This document shows, piece by piece, positions 50,352-60,422 of a stretch of DNA of 64,000 nt. Position 1 is the first letter of the stretch. Each line of letters opens with the position of its first letter. Under the pieces are notes generated by a model. That model saw only the letters and a list, made by a program, of their open reading frames with translations. It was not told where the DNA came from and did not search any database. This DNA is from Halorubrum sp. Hd13 (GTDB lineage: Archaea > Halobacteriota > Halobacteria > Halobacteriales > Haloferacaceae): contig NZ_NHOY01000122.1 of NCBI RefSeq assembly GCF_002252755.1, positions 1 through 64,000 of the forward strand, in the 5' to 3' direction. Both the position numbers and the translations under genes were made by a program.

Positions 50352-53300
50352 ATGCTCCGTCTCGAACCGCTCGTCGATAATTCGGATGGAACGCTCGAGG
50401 AAGTGTACCGTGAGGTCATCCCCGAGTGCGAGGAGATCCGGATCTCGACGGGTTACTTCTACCTGTCCGGGTTCGATCTTATCAAAGAGGATTTAGAGAA
50501 CCTCCGTGACCCGGAAAAGATGAACGTCGCACCCCTCCGCATTCTGATGGGTCGACAGACGAACCGCGAGACCGCAGACGAGATTGCAGAGGGACAAACC
50601 CTCCGTGGCCAGTACAAGCAGGAACTCGAAGAGGACATCGCGAACCTGAATAACGCACAATTGGAACGTCTTGACCGGTTGCGGGACTTCATCGCCAACG
50701 GGCTGGTGGAGACGCGTGTCCGTAATCCCGAACAGGGCTACTTCCATGCGAAGGGGGCATGCTTTCGTGAAGCGGTTGACGACGATAATATTCGAGGCGG
50801 CGACACCGATGAACGGGCCGCAGTCACCGTTGTTGGTTCGTCAAACTTCTCCCAGAGTGGCCATCGGAACAACATTGAGCTGAACCTCACGAGTCAGGAG
50901 CGCGGCGACGCCGAGGCATTCGAAGATTGGTACGATAACCAGTGGGCGAACGCCGAGGAATTCTCCGAAGAGATCATTAAGATCATCGAGAGCAGCGAAC
51001 GGTATCGAGAATGGAAGGAGAAACAGTCCGAAGAGGACGAGAGTGACGACGAAAAAGTTGGGACGTTCATCGAACCGTTCGAGATGTACAAGCTCCTCGC
51101 GTACGACGAGCTCAACGGAAACGTTGGGACGCGAGACAGCCCCCTCTACTACTTCCAAACCTTGGGGTACGAGAGCGCGAAAGAGAAGCTCTCACGATAC
51201 GACGGCTGCATCGTCTCCGACTCGGTTGGGTTGGGGAAATCGTTCATCGGGAGCGAGTTGCTATACGACTACCGGCAGCAAGGCGACCGATGCCTGCTCG
51301 TCGTGCCGGCGAACCTGACCGAACAGTGGCGTGATCTCCTACAGGACGCTACGGACGAAGAAGGTGAACCGTACTTCGGGCTGGAGGTTGACGACACCCA
51401 CTTGCGGGTCATGAGCATCAGCAAGTTTCAGAACTTCTCGCACGAGGAAGTTCGGGAACTGAATGATGCGTTTGACGTCGTGCTGGTTGACGAGGCCCAT
51501 CGGTTCCGCAACTCGGGCAAGTGGCGACCGAACCCAGACCACGATGACGACTATAAGGGAACCCGCCGGCACGCCAATCTTCGGCTCATGCGTGAGCAGA
51601 CGATGATCATGTTGACCGCGACGCCGATCAATAATTCTGCAACGGATCTGAAGAACCTGATCGGACTGTTCACTAGCGCGGAAGAGCTGATGAACAAGGC
51701 CTCGCTCGACTTTTCGGCGTTTGACAACTACATCGAAAAATCGGAGCAGCGCAAGCGGATCGCGGCAGGCAAGCAGGAAGTGTCCGACAAGGAGCGGGAT
51801 AACCTGACGGAGCAACTGCAGCGGCACTCGACAGAGATTTCGGAGATCCTCAACGAAGTGATGGTGCTGCGTACACGCAAGCACGTGAAAGAGACGATCA
51901 AAGAGGACGAGGACTTCGAGATGAGCTTCAAGCCGCCAGTCCTCTCCAAAGAGCAGTACACCCTGCCGGCCGCGTACCAGCCCATCTATCGGATGCTTCC
52001 TGACGTGATGGATGCACTCCATCTTCCTCACATCACGATTCGAAACCCGCAGGCCGGCGGGACGCTCAAAGCACTTTACAAGCTCAACCTGCTCAAGCGA
52101 CTCGAGTCGTCGACGTACGCATTCGTGCAGTCGATACAAACGTTGCATGAGAGCGAGCGCGCCCTGTTGGGCTTCCTCAACGGTCTTCCCGATGACGAGG
52201 ACATAGATGTCCTGCGCGCTCTACAGGACGACGAAGCGTCGGCGACCATCGACGACTTTGTCGAGGGTGCAGACGCCGCTGAAGATCTGGAACAGGATCT
52301 CGAGGAATTCGGGTTCGACGCCGGTGCGCTCCGTGCCGACAACGGGGACGGGCCTGACAGGAACGAACACGAACTTGTGGACGCGACGGTCGGCGAAATC
52401 AAGCAATACGTCCGGGAAGATCTCACCCTGTTAGCGTACTTCCTTTCTCGTTTCATTGGACGGGTGGCAGAAGACACCGGCGGGGTCGCGGATGCGGAGG
52501 TCGAACTGGAACAGTGGCTCGCAGGCAACGGGGCGGCCATGCTTCCGGACGTCCCCGAAGACGAACCAAATCCGACGCTCTATCCGGCGAGCGATCTGAC
52601 CGAGGCGGACACCGCGACCCTCGACTTCTACGAGGCCGTCTTCGCACTTCGGGCATTCCGGGATCCGAAGATCGACCGGTTGACTGAGGTGCTGAACGAA
52701 CACGAACAGAAGGTGCTCGTGTTCACACAGTACCGGGCGACTGCCGATTACGTCCACCGGACGCTCGTTGACGACCCCGCGTCGCCGCTGACCGAGGCCA
52801 ACAGTGCGGTGGTGAAAGGTGGCGACGAAAACAAGCAAGACATTATCCGACGATTCGCTCCTGAGGCCGCTGGATACCAACAGACGCTTGCCGAGAGCGG
52901 GGAGACCGAACTGGAGTACGTAGTCGCGACGGACACGCTCAGCGAGGGTGTGAACCTGCAGGACATCGGCGTGGTCGTAAACTACGACCTCCCGTGGAAT
53001 CCGATGCGAATCGTACAGCGTGTCGGCCGGATCGACCGGATCGGGTCGACGGCGGACAAGTACGTCCACAACTTCTACCCCGACGGTGACATCGAGGCGG
53101 CGATCAAGCTACTGGAGCGGCTCCAAGTGAAGATCGACGACATCGCCCTTATCGTCGGCAAAGAGAACAACATTCTCGATCCCAACGAAGACGCGATACT
53201 CGAACGCGCCGGCGTCGAGACCGAGAAGACTATCGGCGAACTGGAGGTGGAAGAAATCGAGCAGTCCCTCCGACAGTCACGCGAAGTCGAGGACTACAAC

Positions 53301-54164
53301 GAGCTGGACGACACCTCGAAGAACCCACTCCTTCGCAACGCCGGGAGTGACGAGACCGCGGCCTTCGAGCGGTACCTGCTCAAACAGGAGTTGAACGACG
53401 AGTACGAACTCGATGCGGACGACTTCGAGTTCGCCGAGGAATACTTCGGAACGCGTCCAGACGAGCGCGAGCGACTGCACACCAACGCGGTCAATCACGA
53501 CGCCGGCCCGCGACCGGGTGTGTTCGGGCTGGCTCACCTGTGGTTCGAGCAGGAGAGTGGAGAGACCGAGCCGGCGCCGCTCGGACGCGTTCGACGGGCG
53601 TTCTATTACAAGCCGTTTGCCGACGAGGTGAAGGAGCGCCCAGTCCGGCACCTCGGCATCGAGCCAACCACGGCCGGTGAATCGATCGACGGGAATACGG
53701 AGTCTATACTGTCGAACCGGCACATCATCGAAGAACATCTTGAGACACGATTGGAGGCGATCAGAGAGGGACAGGTCGGGGCCGCTTTCAAACAAGGCGA
53801 GAACCTCTCGAAGGAGCAAGAAACCATCCTCGACTTCTTGAGCCACTACTTCATGCCGAACTACGGCGAGCGAGACGTCTCAAAAGAGGAGTACGAGACG
53901 CTCGGTGAGTGGGCACGAGCGTTGCAGGAGCGACTGGACGATGTGAAGCTGGCCAACACAGACGAGGATCGGATCCTTCGCGAGACATTCAGGCACCATC
54001 CAGACTACGACTCCTTCACAGAGTGGCCAGCCAAGGACTTCCTCTCGGAACTCGATGCTTTCCTCGACGAGAACGTCGAGCAGTCCGCAGAATATCAGGA
54101 TACCTTGGTGGGAGAGAGTGAGGTACGTGCCAAGCTCATCTGCTGGGGCGTCGTTGGGAAGTGA
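50352..54164 (+). CDS. PLD-nuclease/SNF2-type helicase fusion
   Basis: A 1270-residue defence-type protein. The N-terminal phospholipase-D-like nuclease domain (residues ~1-200) shows HAKGACF near 131 and GSSNFSQSG near 161. A superfamily 2 helicase follows: SVGLGKSFIGSELL (~289), VDEAHRFRN (~378), LTATPINNSATDL (~420), VLVFTQYRATADYV, ATDTLSEGVNLQD (~860) and QRVGRIDRIGS (~890). The last 300 residues are helical and of unknown role. Similar fusions accompany methyltransferases in restriction-like or BREX/DISARM-like clusters; no drm or brx genes lie nearby. A TATA box around 50296-50306 gives a short leader. Confidence 0.85.
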   Translation: MLRLEPLVDNSDGTLEEVYREVIPECEEIRISTGYFYLSGFDLIKEDLENLRDPEKMNVAPLRILMGRQTNRETADEIAEGQTLRGQYKQELEEDIANLNNAQLERLDRLRDFIANGLVETRVRNPEQGYFHAKGACFREAVDDDNIRGGDTDERAAVTVVGSSNFSQSGHRNNIELNLTSQERGDAEAFEDWYDNQWANAEEFSEEIIKIIESSERYREWKEKQSEEDESDDEKVGTFIEPFEMYKLLAYDELNGNVGTRDSPLYYFQTLGYESAKEKLSRYDGCIVSDSVGLGKSFIGSELLYDYRQQGDRCLLVVPANLTEQWRDLLQDATDEEGEPYFGLEVDDTHLRVMSISKFQNFSHEEVRELNDAFDVVLVDEAHRFRNSGKWRPNPDHDDDYKGTRRHANLRLMREQTMIMLTATPINNSATDLKNLIGLFTSAEELMNKASLDFSAFDNYIEKSEQRKRIAAGKQEVSDKERDNLTEQLQRHSTEISEILNEVMVLRTRKHVKETIKEDEDFEMSFKPPVLSKEQYTLPAAYQPIYRMLPDVMDALHLPHITIRNPQAGGTLKALYKLNLLKRLESSTYAFVQSIQTLHESERALLGFLNGLPDDEDIDVLRALQDDEASATIDDFVEGADAAEDLEQDLEEFGFDAGALRADNGDGPDRNEHELVDATVGEIKQYVREDLTLLAYFLSRFIGRVAEDTGGVADAEVELEQWLAGNGAAMLPDVPEDEPNPTLYPASDLTEADTATLDFYEAVFALRAFRDPKIDRLTEVLNEHEQKVLVFTQYRATADYVHRTLVDDPASPLTEANSAVVKGGDENKQDIIRRFAPEAAGYQQTLAESGETELEYVVATDTLSEGVNLQDIGVVVNYDLPWNPMRIVQRVGRIDRIGSTADKYVHNFYPDGDIEAAIKLLERLQVKIDDIALIVGKENNILDPNEDAILERAGVETEKTIGELEVEEIEQSLRQSREVEDYNELDDTSKNPLLRNAGSDETAAFERYLLKQELNDEYELDADDFEFAEEYFGTRPDERERLHTNAVNHDAGPRPGVFGLAHLWFEQESGETEPAPLGRVRRAFYYKPFADEVKERPVRHLGIEPTTAGESIDGNTESILSNRHIIEEHLETRLEAIREGQVGAAFKQGENLSKEQETILDFLSHYFMPNYGERDVSKEEYETLGEWARALQERLDDVKLANTDEDRILRETFRHHPDYDSFTEWPAKDFLSELDAFLDENVEQSAEYQDTLVGESEVRAKLICWGVVGK

Positions 54165-54318
54165 GCGATCGGCTCTGTCAAAATCATCACTCACTGATGT
54201 TTTGTTAGAATCATGCTGAAAGCAGGGCGCAGATCTGGTACAAAGAATATCTAGAACCAGAAAAGACAATCATCAGTATGAAAATCCATCGGTTTGACCC
54301 TATCTCTCCGAATTAGAC

Positions 54319-54753
54319 TCACTGTTCTAGCTCAGATAATAGGATTTCCCGTCGCTCTCTGAGACTGTCCAAATTATATCTAATTTTCTCTCGTGTATCA
54401 ATATTCTCTTCTGAACTCTCAATTTCTTGTCTCATCATCGTCTTTGTGATGTCTAGATAGGAATAAAATGCATGTAGACTGTGGCGATGTTCTTGTTCAA
54501 GAATACCCATTTTTCCAGCATTTGATTCAAATATTATTGTTGGAAAAGCAGATGGATCTGGGAACTTTTTCATAGGAATCTCGTCCAAATCGCGAAATAT
54601 ATCCATATGACTTAGCTCTGTATGAAACATCCTCTCAAGTTGTTCTTTTTCCCGATGTTCTGTTAGAAAATACCGTCCAACCCAGAATCCACCAGTTATT
54701 AAACTACCAACAACTGCACCAGCGAGAGCTTCAACTGCTGTCACATATCCCAT
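54319..54753 (-). CDS. AT-rich membrane-anchored coiled-coil protein
   Basis: A 144-residue protein with one N-terminal transmembrane helix (LAGAVVGSLITGGFWVGRYF) and a cytoplasmic helical part (TEHREKEQLERMF; SSEENIDTREKIRYNLDSLR). Low GC and Lys/Ile-rich codon use differ from its neighbours, so it was probably acquired separately. Function unknown. It could be a membrane effector or anchor in the defence cluster, but nothing in the sequence shows that. Confidence 0.6.
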   Translation of the reverse strand: MGYVTAVEALAGAVVGSLITGGFWVGRYFLTEHREKEQLERMFHTELSHMDIFRDLDEIPMKKFPDPSAFPTIIFESNAGKMGILEQEHRHSLHAFYSYLDITKTMMRQEIESSEENIDTREKIRYNLDSLRERREILLSELEQ

Positions 54754-54990
54754 TCTACGATAACTACACTTAGATGTACTCCATATCCAGAATTATCACT
54801 AATTACAAAAATGGCAGAAATTAATTCGAATTTGTTTTGACCCAGAACTAATGGAACGTTTTGCTGGGGCACACTCTCTATTTATTGTTCTATTTTGTCG
54901 GTTTCTGTGTGTTTGAATAGAGCCGAATGGTTCGGTTTGTAGGCAGTTGCGTGCCAGAGACTAATACGGGCGGCCGAGATGCGTTAAGAG

Positions 54991-55590
54991 ATGCCAATTA
55001 ACGCGGGGTGGGGTGAGCTTCTCGTCGGCGCCTATCACCAGCGAGTGACTGGGTGCGAGGTGGTCAGTTACAATAACCGGTCTGACGAGCCGGGAAATCA
55101 GATGGAGGCTGATGTCGTCGCGATCGACAACGACCGCGAGAACGGAAATCAGGATGTCTACGTCTGTGAGGTCGTCACGCATCTCGATGGCGGACTCTAC
55201 TCGGGGACACCAGACGAGGATGGTTGGTGGATGGAGCACTCCAATACCTCGTCATACCACCACTCACTGGAGACACTCTGGAGAAAGTTCAAAGACGATC
55301 ATGCATACATCGAGGAGGCCTTCCCGAAGGCGAACAGCTACTCGTTCCAATTCTGGGCACCGGTTGTGACGGGATGGGATCGGGGTGGGGCACTTATCGA
55401 CGGGCTGGGGAGACTCTCAGAGGAATTCGAGAAAGAGACCGGAGAAGAACTGGAAATTATTGTAAATGCGGAGTATGCATCCCGAATGGAGGATTTGCGT
55501 CAAAAGGCTGATGGCGACACGAGCGACTACGGTTCTCCGGCGTTTCGCTTCCTGCAGATTTTAGAGAATCTCAAACCAGCCGACGAGTAG
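54991..55590 (+). CDS. Hypothetical protein with a possible nuclease-like core
   Basis: A 199-residue acidic protein. EADVVAIDNDRENG followed by DVYVCEVVTHLDGG has the spacing of a PD-(D/E)XK core (Asp, then Glu), but Val stands where Lys is expected, so activity is doubtful. A helix with several aromatic residues (YSFQFWAPVVTGWDRGG) follows. I do not recognise a family. It is convergent with the NucS-like gene (37 bp apart) and lacks an obvious Shine-Dalgarno. Confidence 0.55.
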   Translation: MPINAGWGELLVGAYHQRVTGCEVVSYNNRSDEPGNQMEADVVAIDNDRENGNQDVYVCEVVTHLDGGLYSGTPDEDGWWMEHSNTSSYHHSLETLWRKFKDDHAYIEEAFPKANSYSFQFWAPVVTGWDRGGALIDGLGRLSEEFEKETGEELEIIVNAEYASRMEDLRQKADGDTSDYGSPAFRFLQILENLKPADE

Positions 55591-55626
55591 ACTATCTCGC
55601 GTTAGCCGATCTTCTCGGGAGATTCC

Positions 55627-56658
55627 TCACCATTCGATGTCGCCCACTCGTTTTCGTCGTAGTTCAGAGAGGCTCAAATCATACTCCGGGTGGATCCAGT
55701 AGGGATAGCCGTTGACGTTTGATTCACGGCCGCATACTTGTTCCAAGACCTCCTGAGCGAGCGCGGTGAACGAATATTCCGCGCCGTTCTCGAGCCACTC
55801 GACGTTGTCGCTCATTCCAGTCTTCCCGGTGATGCGGCCGCGCCAGAAGTCGTCGTCGGAATCAAACTCACGGTTGCTGTCGGAGGGGAGTTTGTCTGCG
55901 TTGAACACCACGATGTCACCCTCCTCGACTAATCCGGCTTCGAGGAGGACGGTGATCGCACGGCCAGCTCTGGACGACGAGCGACTCTGCTGGCGCTCCT
56001 TCTGGCGTCGCTTCGCCATGTACTCCTCCGCCTCCGGGATCGGAAGGACGCGTCTTGAGCTGACGAACATTCCGTCGTCGCGCCGGTACACCTCCAACTC
56101 GACGCAGGTGATGTCCATCCCGTACTCCCGTTCGAGCCACACGACCGGCGTCGTGATCTCCGGGCCGAAGCTCCCGGCGGCCAGCAGGATCCGAGGTCGA
56201 TCGTCCAGCACGAAGTCCGCGTATCCTTCTTCGGTCGTGGTGATCTCTTCGCCGAGGAACTCGACGAATCGCTCGCCGACGTCTTCTGGCGTGAGTTGGT
56301 CATCTTCCGGGCGACGGTCGTTCCAGAAAGCCCGGTAATCCTGTTGGAGCTCCTCGGGGCTGATCGTGGAGCAGTAGCTCGCGTACTTGATCGCCTGTAG
56401 ATCCGTCGTCGCGTCCGCTCTATCCCGCTTCAGTTCGATCACCACGAGCTTTCCATCGGGATCGAGAGCCAGTATGTCGGGCCGTTCGGCAGTCCGGTCG
56501 AACTTGGCATACTGCGACGCGACGATCAACAGATCTTCGTCGAGGATCGATGGCGTATCGATGATCCACTCCTCGATCTCGGATTCGGTTACGCCCAACG
56601 CGTCGAAGCTGGTCAGTTCGAGCGAGTGGACGCTCGAGCCATCAATATGATAGACCAT
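55627..56658 (-). CDS. NucS/DUF91-like PD-(D/E)XK nuclease partnered with a methyltransferase
   Basis: A 343-residue protein. Residues ~15-95 match NucS/EndoMS-like nuclease domains: TESEIEEWIIDTPSILDEDL, then RPDILALDPDGKLVVIELKR (Asp and Glu-x-Lys) and DLQAIKYASYC (Gln). The central part (PRILLAAGSFGPEITTPVVW) belongs to the same family. The C-terminal ~90 residues may be a winged-helix or DUF-type module (GLVEEGDIVVFNADKL). It starts 2 nt after the methyltransferase stop and is certainly co-transcribed with it, so it is the likely restriction or helper nuclease. Confidence 0.75.
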   Translation of the reverse strand: MVYHIDGSSVHSLELTSFDALGVTESEIEEWIIDTPSILDEDLLIVASQYAKFDRTAERPDILALDPDGKLVVIELKRDRADATTDLQAIKYASYCSTISPEELQQDYRAFWNDRRPEDDQLTPEDVGERFVEFLGEEITTTEEGYADFVLDDRPRILLAAGSFGPEITTPVVWLEREYGMDITCVELEVYRRDDGMFVSSRRVLPIPEAEEYMAKRRQKERQQSRSSSRAGRAITVLLEAGLVEEGDIVVFNADKLPSDSNREFDSDDDFWRGRITGKTGMSDNVEWLENGAEYSFTALAQEVLEQVCGRESNVNGYPYWIHPEYDLSLSELRRKRVGDIEW

Positions 56659-56660
56659 AT

Positions 56661-59600
56661 CTACGCGTGAGGGCCCTCCTCTGCCAACGTATCAAACTTC
56701 TCGAACACCATATCAAAGTATTCCTCCGTCATGATGCGGGGATTCGAGACACGGTGGAAGTCATCAAGGACGAATTTTACGTCGCGACGACCGAGTCCGT
56801 ACGCGTGGAAAGCTGCCGCGTCGATCTCAGCCTGTAGCTCTCTCCGCTTCCGGTGCTCTGTTGCTGGTTCAACTCCTCCTAGACGTTCACGCATCTCCGC
56901 AAACGCCTCACCATAGCAGTTCAGGCGGGCTGCACGGTTTGCGATATAGTGGAACCAATCGTCACCGTGGGTGAGTCGAGGTATCTGCGACTCTTCGAAT
57001 TTGTACTTAGAAGCGTGTGAGTCGACCTTCGTACGCATCAGGAAGTCGAAGACCACGCTGTTGAGTAGCCCCAGAGCGACAAACAGCTCTTTGTCGGAAA
57101 AGACCCGTTCATAGGCACTATGCATCGGATAATCGCCAAGATTCTCTTTGGTTGGGTTAGTCTCGTATGGACGAACCGTGTAAAGTGTATGAACCACGAC
57201 ACCACCGGGCGGAATTATTGCTGCGATGAGTGTCCGCTCATCTGTTGCACGAGCTACTTCACGGATGACGAGTCGGTATTCCGTCGAATGTAGTAGTACG
57301 TCCTCCTCCGACAGTTCTGGCCGGTCGAACTCCTCAGAAAGGAGCGTGTTGACGAACTGCTTCTGTGAGTTGCTACTAATGTGAGCGAACTCGGGATTAT
57401 CTGAGAATTCAGTGTATATCGCCTTTTTCAGGCTTAAGTTGGGATCGCGAGCTCGAAAGTTCTTGAGTCGGACACGAGCTTTCGCACTCTTGTCTCCCTC
57501 ATCTTCATCCACGCTCCAGAGCGAGATGGGAGCGAGATCGCGTACGTACTGCTCGTCATGGCAGAACTGGTAGATATTCTTTCCTTGGTATACCGGATAG
57601 TCACCAAGGCTCTCATTCTCAACGAAGCGATCACGGTCACGGCCTCTATCAAGTTCCTTGTAGAGTACTGCTCTCCACCGATCGTTGAGTTCGTCAGCAA
57701 CAGGCGGATGCTGAAGAATCGTGTCGAGAACACTAACCTCCCGTTGTTCTTCGACATTCGGGAAGATTCGAGCGCCGGGTGAGTACTCCTTCAAAGTTCT
57801 TACAGGGATGTCAAGGGCTACCTCGTCGATGTTCCGAAGCACATCAACGGATGTCTGGTGGAAGACACCTCGAACATTATTTGTCGATCCACCCTGTTGG
57901 AAGGTGATAATACCGAAATTGTATCTGTTGTCGATAGCGTTGAATATACCGTGGTTTTCAAATCCAATGATATGTTTCACTTCGGAATTCTCCAGTGCGT
58001 GAACTCGAAGGTCTTTGCCGGCGGCCGCGTTGAAGATCGGCCCCGGTAGGATTTGTGAGACGTAGCCCCCATCACGGACAATAGAGTAGATTCGCTCAAA
58101 AAACAGCAATGAGAGATCGTTGGTTCGTGCGACCTGTTGATTCGCTACACTCGGTGACTGTAACCGATACTCGTCGCTCTCATTGATATATTGGGCACGT
58201 TGTTCGATGCTGTGCTGGAACTCCTGCCATCCCTGAGCGACTTCCTCGTTCTCGAGCAGCTCCTCCATTCGCTCATCTCGTTGCTCTGGAGTGTAGCTTC
58301 GGAAGGCAGTATCGTGCTTGATAAAAAAATCGTCACGGTACGGTTTAAGCTCCTCCCATGGAGGATTTCCGATAACGATGTCGAAACCACCGCCACGGTA
58401 TACTGTTGCGAACTCTAACACCCAATGGAACGGTTGGAGGTCATCAACACCGGCAGCGTCAATACCTTCGATACCAGCTTCGTGGAATTCTTCCAGTATC
58501 TTTTGATTCAGTGACTCACTGTGAGATTTGATTCTCGATTCCGCCAGACGACGCGCATTCGTCGCTACAGAAGCACTTGTTGCATTCCGATGACGTTCCA
58601 CGGCTTCGATAACGTCATCGTACATTTCTCGGACGCTTTCTCCGACGCCGTAGTTCGCCAGTGAAGCATCTCCCTGCTCTTCCCGAGCAATCTCGACGAG
58701 TTGCGTGAAGCCGATGAGTGAATTTCCGTGACGGATGTTGAAGTCGATATTTGGGAGAGGCTCAACCTCACTCGGTTCATCCTCGATGTCTGCCACCATC
58801 GAAAGCCACAATCGTAGTTTACAGATTTCGACTGCTCCATCATCGAGATCCACTCCGTAGAGGTTGTTCAGGATGATGGCACGCTTCGAGTAGAGCGAGA
58901 CGTTCTCATGGCTGTCTTCTACTTCCTCGAGCACGTCGCGAGTCCGGTTCTCCAACTCCCACCCTTTACCATTAGATTCCAATTGCTGGAAGAACTCGAT
59001 GCACTGCATGTAGATGTCCAGCAGGACTTCCTGAGCAGCGAGCAGGAACGCCCCACTACCCACCGCCGGATCAAGGACGTGGATTTCAGTCAGGATGTCG
59101 TGATAAAGTGTCTCGACATGGCGGGTCTCGACGTTGTCGATAGGAACCTGAGCGGTAACCGACCCACCATCCGCGAGTGCTTCCACTTGGGTGTCGGCAG
59201 CCGCTTCTGCGAACCCGAACACATCATCAATCTCGGCGTAATCAGCATCGACAGCCTCATTGAGTTCATCGAGGAGATAGGGGTGAATCGTTTGTCGAGC
59301 CATGAAGCCCGTGATTTCCTCAGGCGTGTAGTACGCACCCATCTCTTTCTGGTTGACCGTCTGCTCGAAAATGTGACCGAGAATTGCCGGGGAGAGGTTC
59401 TTCGGGTCAACCACATCAAGGCGCTCGTCAACGTTCCAATTCCAGTCAGAGAGGAAGTCAAGAATATCGCCGAACAACTCGTTGGTCTGCTCGGCTGATT
59501 CGCCAAGTTTCACATCATCAAACTCATCCTCAACCGGATTCTCCGAGAAGAGCCCACCGTTGAGGTACGGGAGGCTCCCGAAGTCGGGATCTTGCTTCCC

Positions 59601-60314
59601 CTCGGCAAGCATATCAAAGAACAGCGGGTGGTAGAAATCGTCGTAGACGTCACCGCCGTCACCAGCTACTCCCCTATGCTTCTCGTGGAGATAGTCGACG
59701 TTGCGGTCGAGCAGTCGCTTCTCTTGGATGAAATAGAGGAAGATCATCCGGTCGAGTACGATCTGTACGTACCGCTGCTTGGCGTCACCTCTGTCGTCCG
59801 GGATCCCCGATACTTCTTGTACGAGGTCGGTGCGGAGTTGCTCGAACTGTTGGTAGAATTCCTTGACGACCTGCTTCGTGTCGTAGAGCGTGTCTTGGAT
59901 CGCGTCGGCAGAGCCGTACTCGATACTGTTGAGCTTCTGTAGTACGGTGTTCTTTTCGCCGCTCTCGCTCGTCATCTGCTCCTTCGTGAACGAGAGCTTC
60001 TGGTGTTTGATGCGACCGTGCTGTTGGCCCTCCCAGCTGCGAACGCGGGTCAGGAATGTGAACTCCTCGTAGTCGTTCGTGGCCACGAGATTTGTCCGGC
60101 GGTTGCGGTTGTCCGGCTTGAAATCGCTCGCTGATTCACCCGGGCCGGCCTCAACGAGTACGATGAACTCGGTGTCAGTGAGTTGGAGGACGAGTTCGTT
60201 GGCGTCACCGAGATTTGGACGTGGTTTGAGCCCGCGCTTCTCAAAGGAGGAAGCGACAGCGTCCAGAGAGTTCCAGCCCGCGATGTCGTCCGCGGTGATC
60301 TGCTGGAGAGTCAT
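56661..60314 (-). CDS. Large Eco57I/PglX-like adenine-specific DNA methyltransferase
   Basis: A 1217-residue N6-adenine methyltransferase of the Eco57I/type IIG group. Motif I is HVLDPAVGSGAFLLAAQEVL (about residue 415) and the catalytic NPPW motif is IVIGNPPWEELKPY (about 650). YGVDLDDGAVEICKLRLWL between them binds the cofactor adenine ring. The N-terminal ~300 residues could hold a nuclease or DNA-sensing domain, but I do not see a clean PD-(D/E)XK there. A C-terminal target-recognition region spans ~750-1150. The ATG at 60314 lies about 26 nt from a TATA-like TTTATGTT (60344-60337), hence leaderless; nine further upstream codons are rejected. Confidence 0.85.
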   Translation of the reverse strand: MTLQQITADDIAGWNSLDAVASSFEKRGLKPRPNLGDANELVLQLTDTEFIVLVEAGPGESASDFKPDNRNRRTNLVATNDYEEFTFLTRVRSWEGQQHGRIKHQKLSFTKEQMTSESGEKNTVLQKLNSIEYGSADAIQDTLYDTKQVVKEFYQQFEQLRTDLVQEVSGIPDDRGDAKQRYVQIVLDRMIFLYFIQEKRLLDRNVDYLHEKHRGVAGDGGDVYDDFYHPLFFDMLAEGKQDPDFGSLPYLNGGLFSENPVEDEFDDVKLGESAEQTNELFGDILDFLSDWNWNVDERLDVVDPKNLSPAILGHIFEQTVNQKEMGAYYTPEEITGFMARQTIHPYLLDELNEAVDADYAEIDDVFGFAEAAADTQVEALADGGSVTAQVPIDNVETRHVETLYHDILTEIHVLDPAVGSGAFLLAAQEVLLDIYMQCIEFFQQLESNGKGWELENRTRDVLEEVEDSHENVSLYSKRAIILNNLYGVDLDDGAVEICKLRLWLSMVADIEDEPSEVEPLPNIDFNIRHGNSLIGFTQLVEIAREEQGDASLANYGVGESVREMYDDVIEAVERHRNATSASVATNARRLAESRIKSHSESLNQKILEEFHEAGIEGIDAAGVDDLQPFHWVLEFATVYRGGGFDIVIGNPPWEELKPYRDDFFIKHDTAFRSYTPEQRDERMEELLENEEVAQGWQEFQHSIEQRAQYINESDEYRLQSPSVANQQVARTNDLSLLFFERIYSIVRDGGYVSQILPGPIFNAAAGKDLRVHALENSEVKHIIGFENHGIFNAIDNRYNFGIITFQQGGSTNNVRGVFHQTSVDVLRNIDEVALDIPVRTLKEYSPGARIFPNVEEQREVSVLDTILQHPPVADELNDRWRAVLYKELDRGRDRDRFVENESLGDYPVYQGKNIYQFCHDEQYVRDLAPISLWSVDEDEGDKSAKARVRLKNFRARDPNLSLKKAIYTEFSDNPEFAHISSNSQKQFVNTLLSEEFDRPELSEEDVLLHSTEYRLVIREVARATDERTLIAAIIPPGGVVVHTLYTVRPYETNPTKENLGDYPMHSAYERVFSDKELFVALGLLNSVVFDFLMRTKVDSHASKYKFEESQIPRLTHGDDWFHYIANRAARLNCYGEAFAEMRERLGGVEPATEHRKRRELQAEIDAAAFHAYGLGRRDVKFVLDDFHRVSNPRIMTEEYFDMVFEKFDTLAEEGPHA

Positions 60315-60345
60315 GAACCAAGGCACCCGCGCACCAAACATAAAC

Positions 60346-60363
60346 CCGACGACGAGTCGTCGG
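60346..60363. repeat. Perfect 8-2-8 inverted repeat at the methyltransferase promoter
   Basis: CCGACGAC-GA-GTCGTCGG lies immediately upstream of the TATA-like element of the methyltransferase gene. It could be an operator over the BRE or a terminator hairpin for the upstream DUF429 gene. Its edge-to-edge placement against the TATA box favours an operator. Confidence 0.45.
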
Positions 60364-60422
60364 CGAACGTAGACTATCCGGTCAATTACTTCGTGGGCTC
60401 GAACTTGACAGCACCACCCACG

